Below are positions 17,844 to 25,718 of a stretch of DNA of 64,000 nucleotides, piece after piece. Position 1 is the first letter of the stretch, and each line of letters starts with the position of its first letter. Both the position numbers and the translations under genes were made by a program. Origin of the DNA: Spirosoma linguale DSM 74 (GTDB lineage: Bacteria; Bacteroidota; Bacteroidia; Cytophagales; Spirosomataceae); assembly GCA_000024525.1 (NCBI GenBank), contig CP001769.1:7659001-7723000 (forward strand), written 5' to 3'. The notes below the pieces were generated by a model. That model had not been told where the DNA came from. It did no database searches and saw only the letters and a list, made by a program, of their open reading frames with translations.

Positions 17844-18170
17844 CTATTGTTTCTCGGCTTCGGCGGCCGGTTTTACCGTTGCCTCACGAGAGATGGAGCT
17901 TTTCTCGAAGGTCATTTTAATACCCCGGTCCACTTCCAGTGTAACGGTGGTTGCGTCGACGGAGGCAATACGGCCGTGCAAGCCGCCAATGGTAACCACG
18001 CTGTCGCCTTTCTTTAAATTATCGACAAAACTCTTCTGGTCTTTCTGCTTTTTCTGCTGTGGACGAATCATGAAGAAGTAAAACACGCCAATGATGGCTA
18101 CCCAAAGGAGCACATTATAAATCATTGAGGTGTTGGAGCCGGCTGCGGCCTGTAACAGAATGGACAACAT
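17844..18170 (-). CDS. yajC: Preprotein translocase accessory subunit YajC
   Basis: A small inner-membrane protein associated with SecDF. The 108 residues contain one membrane helix (about 17-38, YNVLLWVAIIGVFYFFMIRP), immediately followed by QQKKQKDQKSF and the conserved KKGDSVVTIGGLHGRI segment. The C-terminal tail after residue 85 is charged and variable. It sits 12 bp after the DUF1573 gene and 3 bp before the YbbR gene. Confidence 0.93.
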   Translation of the reverse strand: MLSILLQAAAGSNTSMIYNVLLWVAIIGVFYFFMIRPQQKKQKDQKSFVDNLKKGDSVVTIGGLHGRIASVDATTVTLEVDRGIKMTFEKSSISREATVKPAAEAEKQ

Positions 18171-18182
18171 AGGTGAGTGAGT

Positions 18183-18635
18183 TTAGGACGTTTTGGTGGT
18201 TTCGGACTTTGGGTTTACCAGGGCCTTAAATTGAAGGTCGGTCATGGATGGCTCCGTGTTGGCAAAGATGGTGATGGTTTTGTTCTGTTGCCCACTTTTG
18301 CCGCGGCTGTTGAAGCGCACCCGTACCGACGATTTGGCGCCGGGGGCTACCGGCTCCCGTGGCCATTCGGGGGTTGTACACCCGCAGGACGCCGTAATGT
18401 TGTTGATAATTAGTGGAAATTCGCCCGTGTTGGTGAACGCGAATACGTGCTCAACCGTATCGCCTTCCGTGAGCGTTCCAAAATCGTAAATACCCTTCTC
18501 CTCGAAGGTTATTTTGGGCATCTTGGTCGAGGCCGTTTCTTTTGAGGCCTGACCCTGCTGCCGGTTATCGCAGCTGATCTGGCCAAAACTTAATCCCGCG
18601 AAGGCCGTTATGAGCAGCCAGTTTTTAAGGTGCAT
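18183..18635 (-). CDS. DUF1573 lipoprotein
   Basis: A 150-residue lipoprotein with the lipobox FGQISC at about residue 22. The mature portion is one immunoglobulin-like DUF1573 domain: FEEKGIYDFGTLTEGDTVEHVF, then the family signature ITASCGCTTPEWP with the paired cysteines, and VRFNSRGKSGQQNKTI. Such proteins are very common in Bacteroidota and thought to be envelope-associated; no biochemical role is established. It belongs to the nusB-coaE row. Confidence 0.9.
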   Translation of the reverse strand: MHLKNWLLITAFAGLSFGQISCDNRQQGQASKETASTKMPKITFEEKGIYDFGTLTEGDTVEHVFAFTNTGEFPLIINNITASCGCTTPEWPREPVAPGAKSSVRVRFNSRGKSGQQNKTITIFANTEPSMTDLQFKALVNPKSETTKTS

Positions 18636-18655
18636 TGCTGAGGTATCGTTTTTTA

Positions 18656-18696
18656 GTGTACACGGTCCATCACCCGAAGCAATGGACCGTGTACAC
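18656..18696. repeat. 15-bp inverted repeat between YtxH and DUF1573 genes
   Basis: Arms GTGTACACGGTCCAT (18656-18670) and ATGGACCGTGTACAC (18682-18696). Read from the minus strand it follows the YtxH gene by a few bases but is followed by A residues, not a T-run, so it is a weak candidate for a classical terminator and may be a processing site. Confidence 0.7.
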
Positions 18697-18701
18697 CGAA
18701 A

Positions 18702-19004
18702 TTATGCGTTTTGCTGTTTGATTTGCGCCATCAGCCGATCAACATCTTCCAGTAGGCGTTCCGCTTTTTCGCGGGCGTCGTTCACAACACGCTGACCTTC
18801 GTTTTTCGATGAATTTTCAGGCAATTCTACCGAGTTCCCCAAGTCTTCCAGCAATTGATTAATCTGCTCTCTATATTTCGACAAACGGAACGACAGACGG
18901 TCGCGGGTAATTTTACCCTTGTCTGGTGCATACAGCAAGCCAATAAGGGACCCGGCAGCAATTCCGGTTAGCAAAAAGGTTAAATCACGGCCAATTCTGC
19001 TCAT
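18702..19004 (-). CDS. YtxH domain protein
   Basis: A 100-residue protein. The start at 19004 (MSRIGRDLTFLLTGIAAGSLIGLLYAPDKG) is chosen because it gives the standard YtxH N-terminus, a glycine-rich membrane helix followed by YAPDKGK; the frame continues 117 bp upstream without support. The rest is a charged helix with heptad-like spacing, probably a coiled coil. YtxH proteins are often stress- or envelope-related; no function is established. Confidence 0.8.
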   Translation of the reverse strand: MSRIGRDLTFLLTGIAAGSLIGLLYAPDKGKITRDRLSFRLSKYREQINQLLEDLGNSVELPENSSKNEGQRVVNDAREKAERLLEDVDRLMAQIKQQNA

Positions 19005-19126
19005 TTTAAGAAAAGTTTGTGGTTTGTGGTTTATAGCTGACGCTTTTGATATTCGACTTTCTATAAGCGCAAAGGCCTGTCGATACCCAAAAATCATAAT
19101 CCGTACCCTATAAACTAGCAACTCGT

Positions 19127-20296
19127 TTATTTATTATCCAATAACCCGCGTCCGCTTTTACGCAAACGGCCCGAAGCCAGTAGCTTCTCGGAGAGGTTAT
19201 CCAGAATACCATTCACAAATTTACCGCTTTTAGGCGTACTGTACGCTTTCGCAAGTTCGATATATTCATTAATCGTTACCTTGACCGGAATGTTTGGGAA
19301 ACTGAGTAACTCGCAAACAGCCAGTTTCAGGATAATCTTGTCGATCATCGCCACCCGTTCAACGTCCCAGTTTTTGAGCTGGTCGGCCAGGAGTTGCTCA
19401 TAATCAGCGTCGTTTTCAATAGATTTCTCAAACAGCGTGTTCAGGAACAATTCGTCTTCCTCCCAGTCGTCGGTAAGCGGTTCGAGTTGCAGACCCGTTG
19501 CACTCTGGACGGATTTCAACGTCCGGATGGCGAGGCCACGAACCACTTCACTGTTTTCGGCCCAGCTCAGGTCAATCTCCGACAGGTGATCGCGAATTAC
19601 GTCATGCTTGAATACCAGACTGCGGAGTACGTATTGCGCCAGGGCCTGGTCTTCGTCGGCGGTGTGGGTTCGGGTTGAGCAGTATGCCCGGTAGGTATCG
19701 TCGGTTTTGAGGGCTTCGCGCAGGGCTTTCCGAACAAAACCGAGGTCTTCCGTCCATGAAATATTGTGTCGGACGGCTTCATTCTGGAGCGGCTGGTGCT
19801 GCGCCAGCGCCTTGATTACGGTGTTGTCGTAGAGCGTCGATTCAAAGGGAAAAGGTATCTCGTCGACATCGCGGTACCGGCGTTCGCTGTCAATCTGGGC
19901 TACCTGTCCGAGTTCGACAAGCAAAGTTAACACGAGCAGATAGCCGTCGTAGATGCCATTTACCTGCTTCAGCATCATCTGTGCGAGGTGCTGTCGGTCT
20001 TTTTTGGCGCGGATCTGGTAGAATAAAAAACCGTCGTTGGCGGCTTTGAGTACATTTTTGGGGGCTTCCTCGTCCTGAGCGGGCTGATTGGCTTTGATGG
20101 CCTCTTCAAAAAGAAGAGCGGCCAGTTTCCGGTAGCCTTCCAGTTGTCGCTTGTTCTGCGGCAACATCGAGTTCAGGTCGGGTTGGAAGAGGTCATTGAT
20201 GCCGTCGATGGCTAGTTGTTGATTGGAAAATTCGGCCTGCCGAAGCGCATATATCGCCTGCATGACCTTTATTCGGAGTAGTCGCCTATTGAGCAT
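19127..20296 (-). CDS. nusB: Transcription antitermination factor NusB, long form
   Basis: RNA-binding factor for rRNA antitermination. The canonical NusB fold is at the C-terminus (about residues 250-375), ending in the conserved KVTINEYIELAKAYSTPKSGKFVNGILDNL. The N-terminus begins MLNRRLLRIKVMQAIYALRQAE, also NusB-like. The 389-residue size is far above the 140-residue enterobacterial protein but is the normal Bacteroidota form, with a large helical insertion between the halves. It starts the minus-strand housekeeping row and is divergent from an ABC exporter gene. Confidence 0.93.
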   Translation of the reverse strand: MLNRRLLRIKVMQAIYALRQAEFSNQQLAIDGINDLFQPDLNSMLPQNKRQLEGYRKLAALLFEEAIKANQPAQDEEAPKNVLKAANDGFLFYQIRAKKDRQHLAQMMLKQVNGIYDGYLLVLTLLVELGQVAQIDSERRYRDVDEIPFPFESTLYDNTVIKALAQHQPLQNEAVRHNISWTEDLGFVRKALREALKTDDTYRAYCSTRTHTADEDQALAQYVLRSLVFKHDVIRDHLSEIDLSWAENSEVVRGLAIRTLKSVQSATGLQLEPLTDDWEEDELFLNTLFEKSIENDADYEQLLADQLKNWDVERVAMIDKIILKLAVCELLSFPNIPVKVTINEYIELAKAYSTPKSGKFVNGILDNLSEKLLASGRLRKSGRGLLDNK

Positions 20297-20383
20297 CCCG
20301 CCTAAGTCTATTTGCTACCAGTATGAAAAAGAACTGCTTAAATCGGGTGCAAAAGTACGGCTTTTTGGGGAGAAAGACAAACT

Positions 20384-20514
20384 AGTATTAGGAGCGAGGA
20401 GTTGGGAGTTAGAAGTTAAGAGGGGGGAGTTAGGAATGAGTAACTATCCTGTGGTATTGGAATGTAGCCGGATGGCTCCTAACTCCTACCTCCTCGCTTC
20501 TACCTCCTAATACT
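20384..20514. repeat. Imperfect palindromic element, AGTATTAGGAG family
   Basis: Outer arms AGTATTAGGAG (20384-20394) and CTCCTAATACT (20504-20514), with inner GAGGAG/CTCCTC and GGAGTTAG/CTAACTCC matches offset by a short insertion. The termini match those of the element at 40405-40528. It contains degenerate TAGGAGT heptads. Unlike most such elements here it lies between two divergent genes, so it is not simply a terminator. Confidence 0.75.
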
Positions 20515-20571
20515 CCCCTGCAACTTTTCCCCGTGCCCGAGGGTTACGAACTAAACGCTGCTGGTTGAATT

Positions 20572-22353
20572 GTGAAAGCTCTTTCCTATCTAAATAAATA
20601 CCTCCTAAAGTATAAATGGTACCTGATTTTGGGGACGGTGTTCACCATCATCTCCAACCTGTTCGGTATTTTCCCGGCGCAGCTGGTTCGTTATGCCCTT
20701 GATCTGGTGCGCGAAACGCTGGATATCTATTACCTCTACGATAAATCCCCGCTTCAATCGGCGCTTTACGACGTCTTTGCATTTAGCATTCTGCTGTTTG
20801 GCGTACTTACGCTGGTCATGGCTTTGCTGAAAGGGTTCTTCCTGTTCCTGGTTCGACAGACGCTTATTGTTATGTCGCGCCATGTGGAATATGACCTTAA
20901 AAACGAGATTTACGACCACTACCAGACGCTTCCCCTGAGTTTCTACCGGCAACACAATACCGGCGATTTGATGGCCCGTATTTCGGAAGATGTGAGCAAG
21001 GTTCGGATGTACGTTGGGCCGAGTATCATGTACGGCCTGAACCTGATCGTGCTGTTCATTCTGGTGATTACCTACATGGTGAGCATCAACGCCCGATTGT
21101 CTCTGTATGTACTATTGCCGCTGCCCGTACTGTCGGTGGCGATTTACATTGTCAATAATATCATCATTCGTCGGTCAGAAGAAATTCAGCGGTCGTTGTC
21201 GCGGCTGTCGACTTACGTGCAGGAAGCGTTTTCGGGGATTCGTGTCTTGAAAGCCTTCGTACAAGAGAATAATTCGGCGGCAAAATTCGAGCTGGAGAGC
21301 GATGAATACCGCAACAAATCGCTCAGCCTGACGCGGGTCGATTCCCTGTTCTTTCCCATCGTCGCCATTCTGGTTGGCCTGAGCAACGTATTAGTAATCT
21401 TCGTTGGTGGTCAGGAAATCCTCGCTGGTCGACTTACACCGGGCAATATCACCGAGTTCATTCTGTACGTGAACATGCTCACCTGGCCGGTTATGGCCCT
21501 GGGCTGGACAACGAGCCAGACGCAGCGGGCAGCCGCGTCGCAGGAGCGCATCAACGAATTCCTGAACATTAAAACCGACATCGTGTCGCAGAAGAATATT
21601 CAGCACACGATCAACGGCGAAATTGAGTTCAAGAACGTTCGCTTCGTGTATCCTGACTCGGGAATCACAGCCATTAAGAACTTCTCGATGCACGTCCGGG
21701 CGGGCGAAACGGTGGCTATTCTGGGAACAACCGGTTCCGGGAAAAGCACGCTGGCGAACCTGCTGACACGGATGTATGACGTAACCTCGGGCGAGATTCG
21801 GGTGGATGGTATCCCGATTAAAGACTACAATCTGACGTCCTTGCGGGAGCAGATGGGCTATGTGCCGCAGGACGTTTTCCTGTTCTCCGAAACCATCAGC
21901 AACAACGTTCGCTTCGGCAAACCCGATTTACCGCAGGAGCGCGTGGAGCAGGCCATTCGCGATGCCGATCTGTATCAGAACGTGCTGGAGTTTCCGGAGC
22001 AGTTCGATACCCGCGTTGGCGAGCGGGGCGTCACCCTGTCGGGTGGGCAGAAGCAGCGGTTAAGTATTGCCCGCGCCATTGCCCGTAACCCCAAAATCCT
22101 GATTCTGGACGACTGCCTCTCGGCGGTGGATACCAACACCGAGAATATCATCCTGAACAACCTTCAGCGTATCATGGCCGATCGGACTTCGGTCGTGATT
22201 TCGCACCGCGTTTCGTCCGCGAAACTCGCCGACTTCATCATCATGCTGGACGACGGCGACATCATTGAGCAGGGCACTCACGACGACCTGCTGGCAAAAA
22301 ACGGAGCCTACCGCGAGCTGTACGAGAAACAGTTACAGACGGAAGAAGCGTAG
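20572..22353 (+). CDS. ABC exporter, MsbA-like fused permease/ATPase
   Basis: A half-transporter of 593 residues: six membrane helices in about residues 15-320 and a C-terminal nucleotide-binding domain. Visible motifs are Walker A GTTGSGKST near residue 386, Q-loop GYVPQDVFLFSET, signature LSGGQKQR near 490, Walker B ILILDDCLSAVD near 510 and the H-loop VISHRVSS. The start is a GTG at 20572, with no better ATG in frame. It probably works as a homodimer exporting a lipid or hydrophobic substrate; MsbA-like function is only one possibility. A strong hairpin terminator follows. Confidence 0.92.
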   Translation: MKALSYLNKYLLKYKWYLILGTVFTIISNLFGIFPAQLVRYALDLVRETLDIYYLYDKSPLQSALYDVFAFSILLFGVLTLVMALLKGFFLFLVRQTLIVMSRHVEYDLKNEIYDHYQTLPLSFYRQHNTGDLMARISEDVSKVRMYVGPSIMYGLNLIVLFILVITYMVSINARLSLYVLLPLPVLSVAIYIVNNIIIRRSEEIQRSLSRLSTYVQEAFSGIRVLKAFVQENNSAAKFELESDEYRNKSLSLTRVDSLFFPIVAILVGLSNVLVIFVGGQEILAGRLTPGNITEFILYVNMLTWPVMALGWTTSQTQRAAASQERINEFLNIKTDIVSQKNIQHTINGEIEFKNVRFVYPDSGITAIKNFSMHVRAGETVAILGTTGSGKSTLANLLTRMYDVTSGEIRVDGIPIKDYNLTSLREQMGYVPQDVFLFSETISNNVRFGKPDLPQERVEQAIRDADLYQNVLEFPEQFDTRVGERGVTLSGGQKQRLSIARAIARNPKILILDDCLSAVDTNTENIILNNLQRIMADRTSVVISHRVSSAKLADFIIMLDDGDIIEQGTHDDLLAKNGAYRELYEKQLQTEEA

Positions 22354-22380
22354 TATATACCGGTTTCGATGTCCGAATTA

Positions 22381-22415
22381 AAAAGGGCGGAGGTCGTTAG
22401 GATCTCCGCCCTTTT
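22381..22415 (+). terminator. Hairpin terminator after the ABC exporter gene
   Basis: Perfect 12-bp stem AAAAGGGCGGAG / CTCCGCCCTTTT with an 11-base loop, 27 bp after the stop codon. The stem ends in a short T-run, as expected for intrinsic termination. Confidence 0.88.
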
Positions 22416-22448
22416 CGATTTTAGGCAGTCGTTGGGCCTAATCTATAA

Positions 22449-22549
22449 CTATGTCAGGGTGTTATCCGGTCTCTAACCGGTGTCGTTGAACTGAGCAATA
22501 ATACCGGTCGGAGACCGGATAACGCACCGACATAGTCACAGACTATGCC
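22449..22549. repeat. Palindromic element, GGGTGTTATCCGGTC family
   Basis: Arms of 33 bases (22449-22481 and 22503-22535) matching at 28 positions, with ATCCGGTCTC / GAGACCGGAT at the core. The flank AGTCACAGACTATGCC (22534-22549) recurs almost exactly, inverted, beside the related half-element at 59302-59354. It lies downstream of the ABC exporter terminator. Confidence 0.78.
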
Positions 22550-22612
22550 GATCAGTGGGAATCGGTTAATTTATTAACCATTAACTGAATAACAATTAAC
22601 CAATTCCATTCT

Positions 22613-23173
22613 CTACTTAATCCTGAAATTGACGCCTATGCTTCCATGCCAGCCGCTGTTATACGGGGATAAATAGGCTTTCTGGAACTGAGTGCCTTCT
22701 ACCATTGCTTCAATGGACCAGCGGTTTCCTAACCGATAATGAGCCCCGAGACCCGCGTTGGCTTGCCAGGTGGTTCCTCCAAACCCGGACAGTGTTTGAT
22801 ACGGGTTCGTTGGTTCTGTCCGACCGTAGGAACGCTGGCCGTAGGTCGCTCCGACCTGACCGAACATGGCAAAACGAATGCTGCGTAAAAAGTAATAACG
22901 AGTTGACAAACCACCCCCGAAATACCTGAAATGCGGGCCAATGTTCACATAGCGACCTTCGGCCGAAATGGACCAGCCATCTTTCAAAAAGTACTGAATA
23001 CGGGGTGTTATATGGGCCACTGTACCCGGACCACTACCATAACCGCCACCCGCATTGACGCCTACCAGCAGATGTCCCTGACCTAGTAAATCCTGCTGAT
23101 GCGCATCTGGTGATGATTGGCCAAATCCGTAAACAGGCAGAAACAGCGTCATTAACAATACATAACGTTTCAT
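22613..23173 (-). CDS. Outer-membrane beta-barrel protein
   Basis: A 186-residue exported protein. The ATG at 23173 (MKRYVLLMTLFLPVYGFGQ) gives a clean signal peptide. The mature sequence alternates aromatic and hydrophobic residues in amphipathic strands (HLLVGVNAGGGYG, WSISAEGRYVNIG, GGLSTRYYFL, IRFAMFGQVGATYG, GSIGVNFRIK at the very end), consistent with an eight-stranded OmpX/OmpA-like barrel whose last strand carries the sorting signal. No peptidoglycan-binding domain is present. Function unknown. Confidence 0.8.
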   Translation of the reverse strand: MKRYVLLMTLFLPVYGFGQSSPDAHQQDLLGQGHLLVGVNAGGGYGSGPGTVAHITPRIQYFLKDGWSISAEGRYVNIGPHFRYFGGGLSTRYYFLRSIRFAMFGQVGATYGQRSYGRTEPTNPYQTLSGFGGTTWQANAGLGAHYRLGNRWSIEAMVEGTQFQKAYLSPYNSGWHGSIGVNFRIK

Positions 23174-23443
23174 CGTATGATCAGAAATTTGTTTGTCCAA
23201 AGATGCTGTGATTCGTAATGGCGTTGTAATCCGTTAAGTTCTTTTAACAAAAAAGGAGTAACTGTAAAGGGGCGGCTAATCGATTAATTCCGAAGAAGCA
23301 GTGGGATCAGTTAAATGTGTGAAGAATGTGCCGGTAAACCTGTAAACCAACGTTTAGCAGCAGGCGAAAAAAACCGGACACATCCCTGACCACATGACAG
23401 GCAAAGCGGGTGGGGAACAAATCCATACAGTCGTTGGCTTACG

Positions 23444-23887
23444 CTACGCTTCTTCCAGCACTTTCGTATCAATCTTCGTCATTTGCAACATGGCCTGCAT
23501 CGCGCGTTTGGCTTTTTCTGGGTCTTTGTCGCCCAGTAGTCGGCCCAGGGCTTCGGGAACAATTTGCCAGGAGACGCCGAACTTATCCTTTAGCCAGCCA
23601 CATTGGCCCGGCTCGCCACCCTCGGTCAGTTTATCCCAGTACATGTCAACTTCCTCCTGCGTATCGCAGTGAACGAAAAGCGAAGTGCCCGAGGAGAACG
23701 TAAAAGACGGCCCGCCGTTCATGGCCATAAACTCCAGGCCATCCAGTTCAAAACTGACCGACATAACAGTGCCCGTAGGTAAGCGTCGAATTTGGGTGAT
23801 TTTTGAATTTTTGAAAATGGACGTGTACAAGGTCGCGGCTTCTTCAGCCTGATTGTTAAAGGTCAGGAATGTCGTGATTTTCGGCAT
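23444..23887 (-). CDS. VOC family protein (PhnB-like)
   Basis: A 147-residue protein of the vicinal oxygen chelate superfamily, in the PhnB/3-demethylubiquinone-methyltransferase-like group. Signatures are MPKITTFLTFNNQAEEAATLYTSIF at the start, VSFELDGLEFMAMNGGP in the middle, EVDMYWDKLTEGGEPGQCGWLKDKFGVSWQI and the C-terminal AMQAMLQMTKIDTKVLEEA. Members are often annotated as methyltransferases, but no SAM site exists in this fold, so no reaction is proposed. Confidence 0.88.
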   Translation of the reverse strand: MPKITTFLTFNNQAEEAATLYTSIFKNSKITQIRRLPTGTVMSVSFELDGLEFMAMNGGPSFTFSSGTSLFVHCDTQEEVDMYWDKLTEGGEPGQCGWLKDKFGVSWQIVPEALGRLLGDKDPEKAKRAMQAMLQMTKIDTKVLEEA

Positions 23888-23979
23888 GTTGTTTACGAGT
23901 TATGTTCAGACAAAAGTACGGTATGTGCCTTTCGTAAAGGCAGTGTAAAGCCGACAAAGAGAGGGTGTATTGCGACCTT

Positions 23980-24080
23980 GTAGTACCGACCGTTTGTAGC
24001 ACCGACTGTCCCGGTCGGGTGTAAACTAAGCCATTAAACACCCGACCGGGACGGTCGGTGCTACAAACGGTCGGTACTAC
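23980..24080. repeat. Near-perfect 43-bp inverted repeat, GTAGTACCGACCG family
   Basis: Arms 23980-24022 and 24038-24080 match at 42 of 43 positions around a 15-base loop. The core reads CCGACCGGGACGGTCGG, which recurs at 53660-53676, and the terminal GTAGTACCG recurs at 30990-30997. The right arm contains the TAG stop codon of the D-apionate lactonase-like gene. Confidence 0.9.
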
Positions 24081-25576
24081 AGAACACTAGCCAATGGATA
24101 TATAACATCGCCGTTCATCAAACCATTTGGCCCGTGCGATTGGTAATATGTAACTGACGCAACGCCCGCATTCGTGAGCGCTTGCAGGCTTCGGCGGGTC
24201 CAGTCGGCACCGAAGTCGGTGGTTTGGCGTGGGTCGGCGGGTTGGTTCAGGCGTTCGGTGGCGGCTCCGGCGCGGGTGGTGAAGCGTGATCGTAACGTTA
24301 CGGGCGAAATATGAACGGGCTTCCCACCGCTCAAGTGCCGGGCCGATATAACGGTTTCGACCTGCCCGGAAATGTTTTCCAGTAGAGTAAGATCGTCGAA
24401 CGCATGAACTTGCGGATTAACCGAGTAAGCCACGAAATCGACCAGCGAAAAGTCGAATGGATTCCGATTCAGCTCGGCAAAGTTGTCGTCGGTACCACCC
24501 CCAATCAGAACGCCCGGCCAGCTTGCGCGTAAGTCCGGAACAAATTCCTGCAAGAGTTCATTTGAGGTGGTTAAGGTGGCGGCATTGTATAGAATGATGG
24601 ACTGAACGACAATGGTTTCGGCCTGTAAAAATTGCTGCAACTGACGTAGTTCACCGGCCGAGTCATTGCCGAAAAACACGGCCAGTTCAAGAGGAACCGT
24701 TAGCTTCTTTGCATCGGCAATAGCGTCGCTCAGTCGGGTTTGCCAGTCGGATAAGCTAAAGAAAACATCGGCTCGAAGGTGCGAGAGGTTGAGTTCTTTC
24801 AGCAAAGTCGCTTCTGTATCCGTCAGGGGTGGGCCATCGGTGCGCTGTCCAACACCAATTCGCGGTTTTGTTGTGGGATTGTCCGCCATTGGCTTCTCAG
24901 CGGGTACTGATTCGGCCGGTATTTCCTGTTTTGACTGGCTGAAGACAATACGATGCTGGAACGCATCGCCCGGCTGTACCGTAACCGGAAAGGGGCGTGA
25001 AAGCGGTGTCGAATAGGTCTTGAAAGATGCATCAGTCCAGTTGCGCTGGTCTTCCGTTTCAAACACATCACCCGAAAAATCAAGTTGCCAGGTGTCGCCG
25101 GATGCGGGTTTCCAGCGCATCGACTGAATGTTCAGAAACGGCTGGTGCGGACTGATATACGTTGGAAAACGCCCGTTCGTACGCTCTCCGTCCGGGGCGA
25201 TCAACACAGCGGGTTGCCCCGAAACGCCCTCAATGGGATGCAGTACACACAAGCCAACCCGGTTTTTTCGGAAACTGTTCAGCGCTTTACCCGACCAATC
25301 GACCGTAATTGTTCCGTCAGCGTCTCCCTGAATCGAAACCTGCCCCATCATCTGGATGCCGAGGTCGTCGGTCTGCCAGTCGTACTGAATATGAAAGGAG
25401 TGATCGGTTTGCTCAATTACTTCGTTGGCGAACGTCAGGGCGGCTGTCAGCCAGTTGTGGTCGCGAATGGCGAAGTAAACCATCCGGATAATTTCTGTAT
25501 CGCCTAGCGACAGGTATCGGAGAAAACCGTTTTCATAACGGACCCGAATCGGGCCAGCGTGTAAGTAGTAGGGCAT
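24077..25576 (-). CDS. D-apionate lactonase-like protein (ApnL family)
   Basis: A 499-residue cytosolic protein with no signal peptide. The N-terminal half reads IRVRYENGFLRYLSLGDTEIIRMVYFAIRDHNW, the opening I associate with ApnL-type proteins; the middle (about 260-430) looks like a TIM barrel with a likely acidic active site. ApnL opens the lactone of D-apionate in apiose breakdown. The assignment is recalled from the family, not searched, and is supported by the divergent GH140 apiosidase-like gene 142 bp away. Its TAG stop lies within the arm of a large palindrome. It may instead be an uncharacterised sugar-lactone or glycoside enzyme. Confidence 0.55.
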   Translation of the reverse strand: MPYYLHAGPIRVRYENGFLRYLSLGDTEIIRMVYFAIRDHNWLTAALTFANEVIEQTDHSFHIQYDWQTDDLGIQMMGQVSIQGDADGTITVDWSGKALNSFRKNRVGLCVLHPIEGVSGQPAVLIAPDGERTNGRFPTYISPHQPFLNIQSMRWKPASGDTWQLDFSGDVFETEDQRNWTDASFKTYSTPLSRPFPVTVQPGDAFQHRIVFSQSKQEIPAESVPAEKPMADNPTTKPRIGVGQRTDGPPLTDTEATLLKELNLSHLRADVFFSLSDWQTRLSDAIADAKKLTVPLELAVFFGNDSAGELRQLQQFLQAETIVVQSIILYNAATLTTSNELLQEFVPDLRASWPGVLIGGGTDDNFAELNRNPFDFSLVDFVAYSVNPQVHAFDDLTLLENISGQVETVISARHLSGGKPVHISPVTLRSRFTTRAGAATERLNQPADPRQTTDFGADWTRRSLQALTNAGVASVTYYQSHGPNGLMNGDVIYPLASVL

Positions 25577-25718
25577 ACTTGTAGATTTAATGTCTTATGC
25601 ATCGCGCCTAGGAGTAAGCAGCGGGCTGTTTATGCCTTTTATTGTCACAGTTTTTCATCTCAAAGTCAAAATTTGATTTGTTGCACTGTACGAATTAATC
25701 AGGCTGTTTCTAACCCGT

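Noticed and set aside
23980..24080. Ordinary rho-independent terminator at the end of the apionate lactonase-like gene
   Set aside because: Arms of 43 bp and shared cores elsewhere in the window go far beyond a terminator, and no T-run follows on the minus strand.
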